Below are positions 1 to 12,349 of a DNA stretch of 64,000 nucleotides, piece after piece. Under the pieces are notes generated by a model. It was not told the origin of the DNA and searched no databases. It was given only the letters and a program-made list of their open reading frames with translations. The stretch is taken from contig CM077115.1 in assembly GCA_039619475.1 (NCBI GenBank), positions 502,593,352 through 502,657,351 of the forward strand. Reading direction: 5' to 3'. The position numbers and the translations under genes were made by a program. This stretch comes from Icerya purchasi (Eukaryota; Arthropoda; Insecta; Hemiptera; Monophlebidae). Each line of letters opens with the position of its first letter. Position 1 is the stretch's first letter.

Positions 1-519
1 TTCAATTTTCTTCATACCTGTATATGTAGGTTAATAAAGAAAACATACTGCTGTAATGGCACATTGTTAATTGGAATATAAAAATATCGATATATTTATT
101 TTATCGACCGATAATTTATTTATTTCAATCGAAATTAATGAAATTACGCGCTTGCAATTCAAAATTAGGCTGAACTCGAGCCAAAATTAACAAAAATACG
201 CGCTTACAGTTCAAAATGAACGATATTCAACGTTTAACAGTCAAACAAAAGTCAGATTCCGCCTATAGTTCATTCACGAGTGTAGCTTTCTTCCTCCGCT
301 GAGTTTAATTGTCTACTCGTTAAAATGTTATCAACAATAATTTTTTTATGAAATTTAACGACAGTAATTATGTTTATAATAAAGTTACCGGTCATTAAAT
401 AATTTACTAAGAAGTGTAAATAATTGTAAGTGAAAACATAAAGGTAACAATTTTTTAAGATTAATAACAGTTAAAATCAATCATAACTACTAATGATAGC
501 CGGTTTAGTTTGTTGTAAG

Positions 520-1295
520 TTTTTTTTTCCTTTTTATCTGCATAGAATCTGTTCAGTTGAACAATAAGTAGCAATGTTATTTTATGTAAACCATGGTGGA
601 ACGCTTCCCAGTGGTCGCTATTCCTTATTTGTATGTACGTTATTTATTGGAATATGTTGAGCTATACAAATTAATGTCTACGGACGAAATTCCAGTTCAA
701 TTTGGCTATGTCGTTTCAATCGTCTGAATCGTATGCTCTTCTGCGAAAGATTAGCTGCTAGCGGATTGATGTGGTTTCCAAGTCGATGAAAGTATCTTCT
801 AGCAAAGGTCGTAATTACTTCTTTAACCGTTGGAATGCAGAGGTCTTTGTGTATATCATCGTTACGGATAAACCATGGTGCCGCCAAAATATCTCGTAGA
901 ACACTGAAATCTTTGTATAATTTTAAAAATACTCGTCATTCCCCAGATTTGAATACCGTATGTCCACACAGGTTCTAAGATTGCCCTGTATAGTAGCACT
1001 TTATTTTCAACCGATAAAGATGAATTTTTGTTCATTAACCAACGCAGGCTGCGGTATTTGATATCTAGTTGCTTTCATTTTGTAATAATATGATTCTTGA
1101 AGGTGAGCTGTTGGTCAAGATGTAACCCGAGATATTTCGCAGCACATGAGTTGGGAATTGTCTGTCCATTCAGCTGGATCAGTAAATTTTGCCCTTTATT
1201 TAAGGTAAACAAAACCTGTTATGACTTTGATTCGTTAACTGCAACTCTCCATTGTTTAAGCCATTTCTCCACATATAGCAGATGATTTTGGAATT
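520..1295 (-). mobile_element. Jockey-like LINE, 3' half (split by nested insertion)
   Basis: Minus-strand remnant of the C-terminal part of a Jockey-type reverse transcriptase. Translation from about 1290 down to 678 gives the post-RT region (YVEKWLKQWRV, then LNGQTIPNSCAAKYLGLHLD, then LLYRAILEPVWTYGIQIWG). It ends in the typical terminal segment (APWFIRNDDIHKDL, IPTVKEV) with a TAG stop at 678-680. A T-run near 521-530 could be the poly(A) tail of this minus-strand copy, which sets the approximate 3' boundary. Several stops and frame breaks make it a pseudogene. The reading frame continues from the fragment at 6195-6520 once the inserted I-like element and one copy of its target duplication are ignored. 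The clade assignment is from motif recall, so Jockey is likely but not proven. Confidence 0.8.
1285..1295. repeat. Target-site duplication, left copy
   Basis: ATTTTGGAATT directly precedes the I-like element and is repeated at 6195-6205 directly after it. An 11-bp duplication fits target-primed reverse transcription by a LINE. Confidence 0.88.
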
Positions 1296-1496
1296 TAGAA
1301 GATATTTAAACGTGAAAGTGAACAGTCGTGTGCTCTTGTGTTCTAAATACAGTTTTTTTCTCTTTTTCTTATCTTATCTCTTTCCTTTTTTCTGATATGT
1401 GTTAAATTTATCTCTTTTTTTTTGTATCCTACCTTTTTTTTTGTTTGGTGATAATTTCGATGTAAACAAGAAGCTCCAGTATCGCTAACCGCCTGT

Positions 1497-2882
1497 ATGG
1501 CGGAAAAACCCACCAGTTTCAACACGTCTACAAATACTCCATTATCGCTAACTGTCACCGGTTCAAACATGCCTACAAACGGTAAACCAGCTTTATCATA
1601 TGCTTCTATCGTTCAATTCGATAAACCTCCTTCACGTGACCAAGCAATCGTCATCCACGTTAACAAAGATGATAAACTAAAAGACTGTATACAATGTATC
1701 GGCACCCTGATACCTCCGAAAGACATATTATTTGCATCTCGTATATCGAATAACCGTATATGCGTGTACTTAGCTTCAATTAAAATAGCAGACAACCTAA
1801 TTCAATCCCGCTCACAAATCACTGTAAACTCTCGTATCCTAAAACTATGTAAACTGATCAATCCCGCTAAACGCCTAATAATTTCTAACGCCTCCCCCCA
1901 CATACCCCACTCCGTCATCGAACGCAAATTGGTGGATATCAATCTAAAACTAACAGCGCCAGTTAGCTACTTGAAAGCTGGTATTACCGAAGACCAATAC
2001 CGACATATATACAGCTTATAAGACAAACTTATATAATTAATGACCCTGAAGAACCTATTCTAATACCTGCATTCATCCACATCGAGTACGAAGACGAGAA
2101 ATTCACTGTATACCACTCGGACAACGACACCTACTGCAGTCTTTGCAAAACCAATGAACACTCTACCGCAAGCTGTACTATCAAAGATCAAGAGAACAAA
2201 ATTAGGACGACCACTCGCGATCAAACACCAATCAACCACGTATCTGCGCCAACGACATCATCAACCAGTCTGCTTGTAGATCCGTTACTCAATGTGAATC
2301 TCTCACCAACTCCGTTGAACCTCCCTCCCGCGGCCAAACAGGCCGTTAAAAAAGAAATTATGGATAATGCGACTACGACTACAGATGAAAATCAAGAAAA
2401 AGTCTCTATCGATCAACCCTCGATAAACACACAACAACTGAAAAATACATCGCCAGCAACACCCAACTTCAACGAAGAGAGTATTATCCGCCAGCTCCTC
2501 TCCTGAAAGCACAGACATTAACTTGAGCTCCTTGAAACAGAAAGTTAAGAAAATAAAACCGATCGACACTGATGCCGTACAAACTAGGAACGCTTTACTC
2601 TCAGCATTGGATGCCATCGAAAGCCAATATAAGACACTCCCAAACGCCCTCAGCTTCGATCAACTACTACAACTAATCCTAACGAACAAACCAAACCTTC
2701 CAGCACAAAAAATCGTCAAAACAATCACCACCGAAGAAGTTAACATAGAAACTGTATCAATCCAGCTCCGTACGGCTCACTCCATCGTGGCAGATAGAGG
2801 ATTGAAAATCCGTATCACCAAACTAATCACGAAATTGAAAACGACCCCGAATGGAGACGTCAATAACACAATGGAATATTAA
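1497..2882 (+). pseudogene. ORF1 (gag-like) of the I-like element, frameshifted
   Basis: Encodes the RNA-binding structural protein of the LINE. The frame is open from 1497 to about 2021, shifts, runs to 2506 in another frame, and shifts back to end at 2880-2882, so there are at least two frameshifts. The middle frame carries one zinc knuckle, CSLCKTNEHSTASC (C-x2-C-x4-H-x4-C), at about 2135-2176. The N-terminal part matches the general pattern of I/Jockey ORF1 proteins but has no catalytic motif. The 3' end overlaps the start of ORF2 by about 30 bp, an arrangement common in bicistronic LINEs. Confidence 0.75.
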
Positions 2883-5800
2883 CGGATTCTACAACAACCA
2901 TGAAGAACTCCGCCAACTACTCTCGCTCAAACAACCTATAATCACTTGCCTCCAAGAAACCCACCTCTTACCAAAACACAAACCGACGATAAGAGGCTAC
3001 CAAGTCTACCGCCAAGACTGCAGCAGAGGTCTCAAAGCATCTGGAGGCGTAGCTACCCTCATCCGAGACTCTGTTATCGTTAACCACTGCGCACAAACTC
3101 AATCAAACATCCAAAATGTGACCATTCGAGTCACAGTCTGCTGCCGTCCTCAACTTGCGAACTTGACAATCTGCAACATATATATACCCCCTGATGAAGA
3201 CCCAACTTACAACGACCTCTTCCACCTCATTCATCAACTGCCTCAGCCGTTCATCATTCTAGGAGATATGAACGCTCATCACACCGCTTGGGGAGCTACT
3301 AGAAATAACAACAAAGGATACATAATCAATAGAATCCTCCAGGACGACTGTCAACTAATCCTGCTAAACAACGGCCAACAAACCAGATTCAACAGCTCTA
3401 ATGGAACCCCTTCTCTGCGATCGACTTGTCAATTGCCTCCTCCGATATTGCTCACCGATTCAATTGGAAAACGCATTCCGACCTGTGTAATAGTGACCAT
3501 TTTCCTATACTTATTCACATCTCCACCACCTCGATGAACCAACAATTTCCTACAACCCAAAGATGGCTTCTAAAAAAGGCGGATTGGAATAAATTCAAAT
3601 CAATTTGCGCCCTCCCACTCCCCAAACCATCAGCAGACATCGACTCCTGTATCCTAAACTTCAACCAACACATCCTACACGCAGCTGAAAACTCGATACC
3701 AAAATCCTCCGGCAGAATATCCACAAAAAATGTTCCTTGGTGGAATGAAGACCTCAAACTAACCATCAAAAATCGCAATAAGGCCCTTGCTAAGTTCCGA
3801 AGAACCAGACTCACAAGCGATCTCACCAACTTCCGCTGTTACCGAGCAGTAGCCCGTAGACTATTCAGGCAACTGAAGAAACAGGAACTCCTTTATAACC
3901 TCTATAGACGAGCACTCTGACCAAACCGAACTCTGGCGGAAAATAAGGATCCTAAACGGTGCTAAACAGCCCTTGAATGCAATCACCCTAAAAAAAGGAG
4001 ATACTTACACGCAAGACTCTGACGAAACCGCTAACCTACTTGGATCAAGTTTTACACAGACCTCATCTGATGCAAACTACACCCCGACGTTCCTGAATTT
4101 CAAAAAATCAGAAGAAATAAATTCCTACGATCTAAACAGTGACGATTCAGAAGAATTCAACACCCCCATCACCATGCCGGAGCTCTCCAACGCCATCAAG
4201 CGCCTGAAGCCTAACACGTCACCTGGTCCAGATAATATTCCGTCTGGCTTCATCAAAAATCTACCCGATACCCTTAGAACAGAACTGCTGAGTATATTTA
4301 ACTCAATATGGAAAGAAGGCACATTCCCCAAGATCTGGAGCAAGGCCATCACTATACCTATCTTGAAACCAGGAAAGGACCGCTTCCTGCCAACATCATA
4401 TCGACCCATTTCTCTTACCTGTGTCATGTGCAAACTACTGGAAAAAATAGTCGCCATCAGACTGACCTAGTATCTCGATAAACAAAAAATTCTATCAAAA
4501 AACCAATGTGGATTCAGAAAGCAACGAAGCACTACCGACCACCTACTGGGACTGCAAAACGAAATCCTGCAGTCGTTTAAACACAATGAGTACCTAGTAG
4601 CCATCTTCTTCGATATAGAAAAGGCGTACGACACCGCCTGGCGATTCGGAATCCTGAAAGAACTCACGAGTTTTGGAATCAGAGGGCGTCTGACAAAATT
4701 TATCAATAACTTCTTAAATAATCGCACGTTTATGGTCAGAGTAGGAAATACTCTTTCAAATGAATACCAACAAGAAAACGGAGTCCCTCAAGGCAGTGTC
4801 CTTAGTATCTACTGCTTCCTAATCCTGATAAACACTATATCTCCGCAATCATTCCACTTCCTATTAACCACAGACTTTTCGCTGACGACTTAAACATAAC
4901 TGTTAAAACTACAAACCTACAGTTCGCAGAGAGCCTTCTTCAAGCATGCTTGGACAATCTAGCGAACTGGAGTGAACGCACGGGACTCAAATTCTCTGTC
5001 GAAAAAACGAAAGGCGTCATCTTCACGAGAAAACGTAAACACCGACACCCGTAAGTCTAACACTCAACGATCAACAACTAAAGTTTTCGGAAGAAGCTCG
5101 TTTTCTCGGATTAATCTTTGACAAAAAACTTCGATGGAGAAACCACATCCTATCCTTGAAAAACCGAAGCCTTTCTGCACTGAACATACTGAAGATGCTG
5201 AACAACAGGAAATTCGGACCCAGCTGTTCCACATTACCAAAAGTATACAAAAGTTTAATCCGACCAAAACTCGACTACGGCTGCATCGTCTACTCATCCG
5301 CCTTCAAAGGCCTGCTCCAAAGAAGAGATCCAAAATTCGGGCCTCCGTATAGCTCTACGAGCCTTCCGAACTACGCCTGCCTCCAGTATACACGTGCTCG
5401 CCGGTATTCCTCCCCTGAAATACCGCCGGCAAACATTATCGGTCGATTACGCCCTATCAATCTTAAGTTACCCAAACCATCCAAACCACAGCATTTACAG
5501 TCCATCAAACCCATTATACAGAGACGGTACCCTCGCTGCCCAAGGCTACTTCAAATGTCATGACGAATTTACGCTGGATATCCCGAATTATCTACTGAAG
5601 CGCATGCCTTCCGCCGATCCACCGTGGAGTCCAAACCACCATGAAGGCACCATTTACATCATGATCTTTGATCACCTTCCCACGCTATCGACCAACGCCG
5701 CCGTACCAGTGTTACACCCAAGCGAACTGAAGAAATACGCAAAATACAAAATAATGTCTGATTGGGAGGTTGAGTGGAACAGCAGCTATTCGAACAAACT

Positions 5801-6125
5801 ACTGGCAATTAAACGGACGATTACTGACTGGACTTACGTTATAGGCAAAGCTGCATCAAACCGGGATATCGAATCAACCTTGAACAGAATCTATCTAGGC
5901 CATACTATAACCACCCATGCATACCTGCTGGACCACCAGGAGCCTCCAGCCTGTACTCAATGCAATTGCCAGATCACAGTCAAACACATCATCACTGAAT
6001 GCCCCATCTACAGTGCCGAACGCCAACAATCCACACTTACAGACGATCACTCCGCGAATTTAAACATAAATAACCTATACAGACTTATTAAATTCATAAA
6101 TATTACAAACCTTAAAATAATGTAA
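2851..6125 (+). pseudogene. ORF2 (endonuclease / reverse transcriptase) of the I-like element, broken
   Basis: Begins METSITQWNINGF. An AP-type endonuclease follows: LQETHL near 2950, GDMNAHHTAWG near 3266, and SDHFPI near 3500 in another frame. The RT domain shows RLKPNTSPGPDNIPSGF and PILKPGKD (about 4200-4380), SYRPISLT, CGFRKQRSTTDHL after an in-frame TAG at about 4468, FDIEKAYDTAW, NGVPQGSVLS, and the catalytic LFADDLN near 4880. The downstream thumb region reads RPKLDYGC near 5265. The C-terminus (about 5760-6125) has RIYLGHTITTHAYLL followed by a Cys/His cluster (CTQCN, VKHIITEC). At least four frame disruptions make it inactive. The RNase H catalytic motifs expected between about 5600 and 5750 are absent. 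Confidence 0.82.
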
Positions 6126-6194
6126 ATAACCTCACCCGAGGTGATAGCCCCCCCTCCCTGGCAATATGTACCTCGTAAATAATAAAATAAATAA

Positions 6195-6520
6195 ATTTTG
6201 GAATTATTCGGTGGCTATGATGTTATCCCGGTGATTTGATAAAATAGCCGTGTCATCAGCGAACATAGCTGTGGTTATATCATTATTTTCTGGAAAGTCG
6301 TGTGTATAAATCTGATACAATACGGGTCCCAGTACACTACCTTGCAGTACTCGCTGACATTGTAGGGTACATTCGTGAACAATCACCATTTACATTAACA
6401 CGAAAGTGTCTTTCTGCTAGGTAGGACTTTATTAACAGGTAATACGGATGAGGCAGTTGATGTTTCAGCTTATATAGTAATCCGGTATGCCAAACGTTTT
6501 TTGTAAGTGTAAAAGAAAAA
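6195..6520 (-). mobile_element. Jockey-like LINE, RT portion (other half of the split element)
   Basis: Minus-strand reverse-transcriptase fragment: VWHTGLLYKLKHQLPHPYYL, then a frame change, then LQGSVLGPVLYQIYTHDFPE and the catalytic box MFADDTAILSNHRDNIIATE. The frame runs directly into the segment left of 1295 when the nested element is removed. Above about 6520 the LINE similarity stops, so the copy is 5'-truncated in the fingers/palm region. The copy at 6195-6205 of ATTTTGGAATT is the right half of the target duplication. Confidence 0.83.
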
Positions 6521-6639
6521 CATTGATTTTTATTAAACAATGATAAACAGAAATTTGCGAGTAATATTAATTTAACCATTTCAATATAACCGCTTAGTGA
6601 CAACGTTTGTACTGCGTTCATTAATATTATTACATTAAA

Positions 6640-7900
6640 CTTAAATTCTATTATTAAACGGATTATTTAAATTTTAACGTAAACTGGAGCAGCTTATGAG
6701 ATTACTTAACAGTTATGATTTGTAAAATGTAGAAATTCAAGTATTTCATTAAAAATATCGCCGGTGATTTACAAACGTTGCGTGTAAAAGTATCGTTGAG
6801 ATTTTTCGATTTTTCAAATGTAAAATTACGCTATATGATGCGAAAATAGTTGCCGAACAACAGCTCTTATTGATAAACGCCCGCTGTAATAAATCCTCGC
6901 AAGGACAAAAGCGCATATCGGTGCAAAAATTCTTACGTGTTCGAAATATAAAACCGATTTAAAATAGTTTAAAAACTGATAAGAATAACACAAAAACAAA
7001 TAAATATAAAGAAGCGCATCGAAATAATCCTGAAATATATCCGCACCAGCCAATGTATGCAGAATAAATGACAAAAAAAGGTAAAAAGTGAAAAATAACA
7101 TTAAATATTCCCGGCGGTGGAAATTGAATATTATGGAAATCCTGTTCGCAGCTTATTATTATCGGTGACTTGAAGGGAAACAAAACCTCTCATCAGTTTG
7201 AATCTTTTTAAAAAATAGACAAAGTAAACAAAAAAATAAAGGTCACTTTTAGTTTGTTGTGTTATTCAATCTTGACTTTTTTTTCTCTTAGGTATAAAAA
7301 TGTTTGCTGTACTATCCGTTAAAAAAAGCAAAAAACAAACAAACGGTGGCCACACAGACTGACCGGAAAAATTCTTATCTGTTATTTACTGTAAAGAAGA
7401 TGCGATCTTTTATTGAACGGTAAAGGTATTTTAACACAAATGTCTAAGTAATGTCTTTCGACCAAAAATGAGTTTTACTAGGAGCTGGTCGATGATTAGT
7501 GGTTAAATTCAAAGGTAATGATGGAAGAAACGCCAACTCAGAACCAGAAATAAGGCGGGTAATCATTTTGCGAACCCCACGCATAATTCAACTATTCACC
7601 GGGGGCGATTAGTTAATTTTTCTAGACCAGCGGTTGTCAACTTTTTTTTTACCGTGCTCCGGCTGTGAACCATCGAAAGCATGATAATTTTAATTTTTTT
7701 CTCGACCAGCAAAAATTTGAAGGACATACATTAATACACGAAAGCCGCCCCATAGAAGTACAATAAACAATTTATATCTGGATTTGCATCTGATATTAAC
7801 CTCATATGTAATAGGTAAAAACACGCTAATAATAAATATTTATTTAAATATAATAAGTTAATAATAACTGATATAATAAACAATATAAGAACAAAATAAA
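6640..7900. other. No recognisable gene
   Basis: A+T-rich sequence. The open frames at 6826-7183 (minus strand) are low-complexity Leu/Phe/Tyr runs without motifs. I see no element boundaries. Confidence 0.5.
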
Positions 7901-7909
7901 TTTCTTACT

Positions 7910-8692
7910 TAGTAACGTTTTCGGACATTATCATCAGCTAAAACACAATTCACTATGTGTGATCAGAGACAAAATCTAAATCACACTGAGGCCAACTAGG
8001 GAATAAAAGTGTGTTTTTACTTACTATATGTTAAAATAAAACAATGAGTAACAGAAACACATATTATAACCATGATTAGTTTCATGTTTTATTAATTCCC
8101 ATCGAAGTGATCAGTTAACACTGATTTTTTATTTGATCTTTCATCAGCGAGTTCAATTTTAATAATCATCTCATGTTTTATAAAAATGTTTTACTGACGA
8201 ATAACTTACCAATCCGTTTTTTGTTCTTTTTTTTTATCTGTATATCGTTGAAACTGGTTTATTATTCAGAAATGTTAAATTTCTGCATTATTTTCGGCAT
8301 ACTAATTTCAGTTTTATTTGAAAATGGAAACCTGTTTTCAATCATCATTAAAAGCCCTTTCTGCTCTATATAAATATGAATGAATAAAGCTACACGCCTA
8401 TCCTCTATATCTAATCGCATAAATATTTGATTCGCTTCTCATCCTTTTCTCTTTTCTTGGGCCGATGTTTTTTTTTGACGAACCCAACAGATTTTTAGGA
8501 TTCCCCGTACATGTAATGTAAAAAATTCTAAAAATAAAAAAAATCAAATAAAAAAAAAATCTACAAGCATTTCTTTAATTGTTTTATAAAAAAAAAAGAG
8601 TGTGCGCGCGTTTTTAGTTTTAATTGAGCGTATCTGCATTGTTAGCTGATAATGGTCTACGCCCGAAAACGTTTCTTTAAATTGTGGTATTT
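7910..8692. repeat. Possible element bounded by a short inverted motif
   Basis: The left motif ACGTTTTCGGACATTATCAT (7915-7934) recurs in reverse complement near 8650-8685 with a small internal difference (ACGTTTTCGGGCGTAGACCA on the other strand), followed on both sides by a CAGCTAA-like stretch. This could be the imperfect terminal repeats of a roughly 780-bp non-autonomous element, or two copies of one dispersed repeat in opposite orientation. No coding capacity is visible between them. Confidence 0.35.
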
Positions 8693-9029
8693 TTATTTTA
8701 ATTTATTGAAATATAAATTTATACTTATATTTTTGTTTTTGTTAATAAGGGGAATTTATTTATTTTATACTTAAAAATTTTTTTAGAAATGATCAACTAC
8801 ATCGAACATCTTCGAAATAAACTGCGCCTGACTAGATTTTCTGAAATATAAAAAATGATGTAGTGGAATGAAGTGTGCTTTCACGTTATAAAGATCCATG
8901 TTGGTTTTTACTAAAATATTTTATAGGCAGTTTAAAATCAGAACTTTTACGCATTTTTCAAAGGTTTTTGAGAAAATTAGTCAGTAAACAAATCGGCCCG
9001 TGACATCGTCCTTTACGGTTCTGTTCTAA

Positions 9030-9395
9030 ATCTGTTCCTCAACATGACGCCAAAGTTATATTCTCCGATGCTTTAAGTTCTTTATTTTCGAAACATTACA
9101 CCGTCCATACTGATGGTTCCAAAGGGCCAAGCGGAGTTGGTGCTGCCTTTTTTTGTCCCGCCTTCAATTAGATTCTGAATCTTTTGAAATTCCCTTCATT
9201 TGCTTAATTTTCTACGCGTAAAATCTATATCGATATTCTAGGCACTGCTCCCTTTATATCCTCGTCCACTGGTTTTCCATTCTCGGATTCTAAAAGTGCT
9301 TTACAGTCTATCGCATTTAACTTTCTTGCTTCCTGTTTCGATTATGTAATACTTCACATACGCTCTCTCATCCATGATCTTTTTTCCATCAACTC
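9030..9395 (+). mobile_element. LINE RNase H fragment
   Basis: The + strand reads KHYTVHTDGSKGPSGVGAAF (first catalytic Asp of a LINE RNase H) near 9090-9150. After frame breaks it reads FSDSKSALQSIAFNFLASCF near 9285-9350 (later catalytic Asp). It is cut off abruptly at about 9395 by the T-run that is the poly(A) end of a minus-strand LINE fragment. This is a decayed remnant of an RNase H-bearing LINE. Confidence 0.7.
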
Positions 9396-9852
9396 TTTTT
9401 TTTTTTTTTTTTCTTTCTTTTTGGGCTCGTCAGCCAAGGACCTTTACCCAGAAACAAAAGGTAAGGAAAGAAGTCGGTTATATTTTGATTCGATCAGAAA
9501 TTTTAACTAAAAAGGAACAAATAGCAGGAATAATTAGTGGGGAAGGAAAGGACAGGATATAGGATGCACAATAAGGGGTAGGAAGTCCAAGCTTAAGCAA
9601 ATAAGAATATAAGGCAGAACGCTCCACCGAGAGGGATGAACACTGGAAGAACACATGATCGGCGTCGCAAATAGTTGCATCATCCGGATGGAGAGGACAG
9701 TGTGGAGAAGAAATCAAGGAGAAACGAAATCTGGAGGAAGGCAGCAAAGAATGGCCAAAGCGCATACGAACAATGGAAACAACTTCAGAACGACGAAGGG
9801 AGGGATTTCCATCAACTCGACTGAGATCGATCTCCTGTGAATTTCTGGTCAT
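9395..9852 (-). mobile_element. LINE family A, 5'-truncated 3' end
   Basis: Minus strand: a long A-tail (T-run at 9395-9412), a short 3' UTR, then the C-terminus of ORF2 ending in KISDRIKI. The frame is open over about 120 codons and contains PSLRRSEVVSIVRMRFGHSL and the Cys/His cluster CPLHPDDATICDADHVFFQC (C-x10-C-x3-H-x4-C). It is the best-preserved copy of this tail in the window and was used here to define family A. It lands in the RNase H region of a + strand LINE. Confidence 0.85.
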
Positions 9853-9859
9853 TTGGTTT

Positions 9860-12340
9860 TACAATTCTGTGCAAATGCGTACACAGATATTATCTAGAAA
9901 ATTTTTAACTAACGTATATAACGAATGTTTTTCTAAATGAAGTCAAATTTACGGATACATTACTCGAAACCTATTCTGATAGATCATTTTCGTTGAAGGT
10001 TTGTGATATTTAAATGCTGACGCTTGGACCAGTCTAAAATAAAAATATCAAACTTAACAACAGCAGATATTGAAATACCTATTTTCCGATATTATAATTT
10101 ATCAATAAAAGAGGGGGACAATCACTACGAGTTACTTTATAATCATAATTTATTTTTAAATTGGTAATTAAAATTGAATGATCAGTCGGAATAATTTTAA
10201 TGTTTATTAAAAAGTGTGAAAAAAAAAAAATTTAGAATTTCGATTTACTGCTGAAATCTCGACGAGTTTAAATGTATCCGAAAAGTGAAGGTAAGAAGAA
10301 AGTTCAGTCAAGTATGATGTTTCATGCGCTGGCGATTCCGTATGTAAGACTATAATTTACGTTTGCATAATACTAAATTCAAAACAATGAAATCTGATTT
10401 TATTATGTTTTCTTTTTCTACAAAAAAATATTTATATATAAAAATTAAATATTGTGGATAGCAAAAACATAATCGTTTTTTTAATAAAAATAAAATCTTT
10501 ACTTATAATGCATTAATTATCTACGGTATCGACGGCGCCGGTATTGTCGCTAATTTTCAAGCTAATTTTGGTACACTCATGCGGTGTTTTTGATGAAGTT
10601 CTTTTCTTTATGTTATATAAATTAAACATGCGTGTTTAAAATTCCATAATTGTTTATGTCATCAGAAAAAACGGAATAAAACGCAGCGTGATTTATTAAA
10701 TTTGTCAAAATACAAAAATATTTATACAATCGCAGCAATCGACTAAAACTCGCTTTTGCTTTAAATAACAGTTCTAAATAAAACGTATTTAAAATAAAAA
10801 TAAAAAATGAAATATCGTTAAAATTAAAAATATTTCAGATCGTAAACCGTTTTTACATAAAAAAATTTACAACGATTGTGTGAGTATCACTATTTGAATA
10901 GAGAATAAATATGTCGAATGTTTTTTAATGTTTATTTATTATTCAACGCGTCTGTTAAAGAACTCGTACATTTTTTTTTAATATAATAAATTAGATTTAT
11001 CGTAGAAAATTTCAATAAATATTCATTTTATGTGGCATTTAGATTATTGATAAAAAACGAGAAAGTTTTATAGAGAAAAAGTATATGATTTTATTAATGA
11101 ATTCATATATTCTTTTTCTATATACAAAAATTAACTGAATTATTTTTAAGATAAAGCACGCAAATTTAAAATCTTGCACTTTTACAGTATTGAATATTTT
11201 GAGGGAAAAAACTTACAATTTTGCGCGTGGAAAATTAAATTTTTTTCTGTTCAAGAGCGCGGGGCTCCCTTGCGGCTGGGGGCCCGGAGATATAGGCCCA
11301 TCTACCGCCTCGATCCGGCGCTGACTGTGAGAATATTCAAACGTGCTCTTTGTTTTCCCCGTCGAATGTATAAAATACAGGCTTGAAAGTACAATGATTT
11401 TACGAGAGGTTCATGAAATAATATATGGAAACTAAAGAGCCCGGAGAGATGTACGCAACAGATAAAGCGGGATAATTATTAAAAAAATTGTAAACTTCTT
11501 CTCTAAAATAGAAATAATTAACAGACCTAAAAAGCTAGTTCGTGGGTAACGTTTTGTCTTTAATTTCCCAGAAGAATTATACACTGAAAGTTTTGTAAAC
11601 TTACAGATTTTGGCAGCTTCCTGATAAAAACTTTAGGAACATACTTGGCGAGCAGTACCAAAAATACCGGCCAGATTCAAGAGCGTGTAAACTGTAAGTT
11701 GTTTCTCGAGAAGATGAAAATTTTTAACACGCCGCGTAATTTTCAAAAAATTCGACATTTCGCTAAATTTCCATCACACTCTTGTAAATGTTTCCGAAAG
11801 GATCTGGATTAAGAATGTCGGTAATGGAGCCAGTACCATAACGACTATCTTCACATTTGCTGATAAAAAATACAAAGATAATTATCAAAGACGGAGAAAA
11901 CAAAAAACCGCTGTACTAATACGAGTCTTTTTCTTGCTTTTTTGTTTGTTTATTTTTTTATTTTTTTTGTGGTGTTTTTTTACAATACCATTTAACAACA
12001 AAATTAAATTATTATTTCAAATTATAATACCGGCAGGGTTTTTTTTAAGAGAAAATTAGTCTCATTAGTCTAATATTTTTGCTATCAGAAATTACTAGAA
12101 AAAACAACGAATATGACTGAATAAAGTACTAAATCGTTCGGGCTCCAATTTCCACTAAAACTTCAAAAATAAATACCAACAGTCCTCCCGCCATGAAGCC
12201 AGTTCAGAGCTGACGTTTGTTGGGACCTTGCTTCAGCAGAAATCAAAAGTAAACCATCGTAATAGCCCCGGCACTGCATACAGCACTTAAGAAAAAAAAA
12301 AAAAAAAAAATCAAACCTCACCACGAGATACAAGAGATCT
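9860..12340. other. No recognisable gene; one GC-rich patch
   Basis: A+T-rich non-coding sequence with homopolymer runs. At about 11250-11325 a short GC-rich block stands out from its surroundings. No coding motif was found. A run of A at 12291-12309 precedes the next LINE fragment and may be a retroposon tail. Confidence 0.5.
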
Positions 12341-12349
12341 TACGGAATT

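Larger units (their letters stand above)
1296..6194 (+). mobile_element. Nearly full-length I-like non-LTR retrotransposon (dead copy)
   Basis: About 4.9 kb bounded by an 11-bp duplication. It has a 5' untranslated region, a gag-like ORF1, an overlapping ORF2 (endonuclease plus reverse transcriptase, then a C-terminal Cys/His region) and a 3' end made of AATAAA-like repeats rather than plain poly(A). That tail type is characteristic of the I clade. The 5' end seems complete because the duplication lies about 200 bp upstream of ORF1. Coding capacity is lost through frameshifts in ORF1 and ORF2 and an in-frame TAG at about 4468. Most of an RNase H domain appears deleted: the typical post-RT segment near 5600 passes almost directly into the C-terminal segment near 5700. 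It is inserted in the minus-strand Jockey-like LINE. Confidence 0.85.

Noticed and set aside
6826..7183. Minus-strand frames resembling membrane proteins
   Set aside because: Phe/Leu/Tyr richness comes from A+T bias; no conserved motif or start context.
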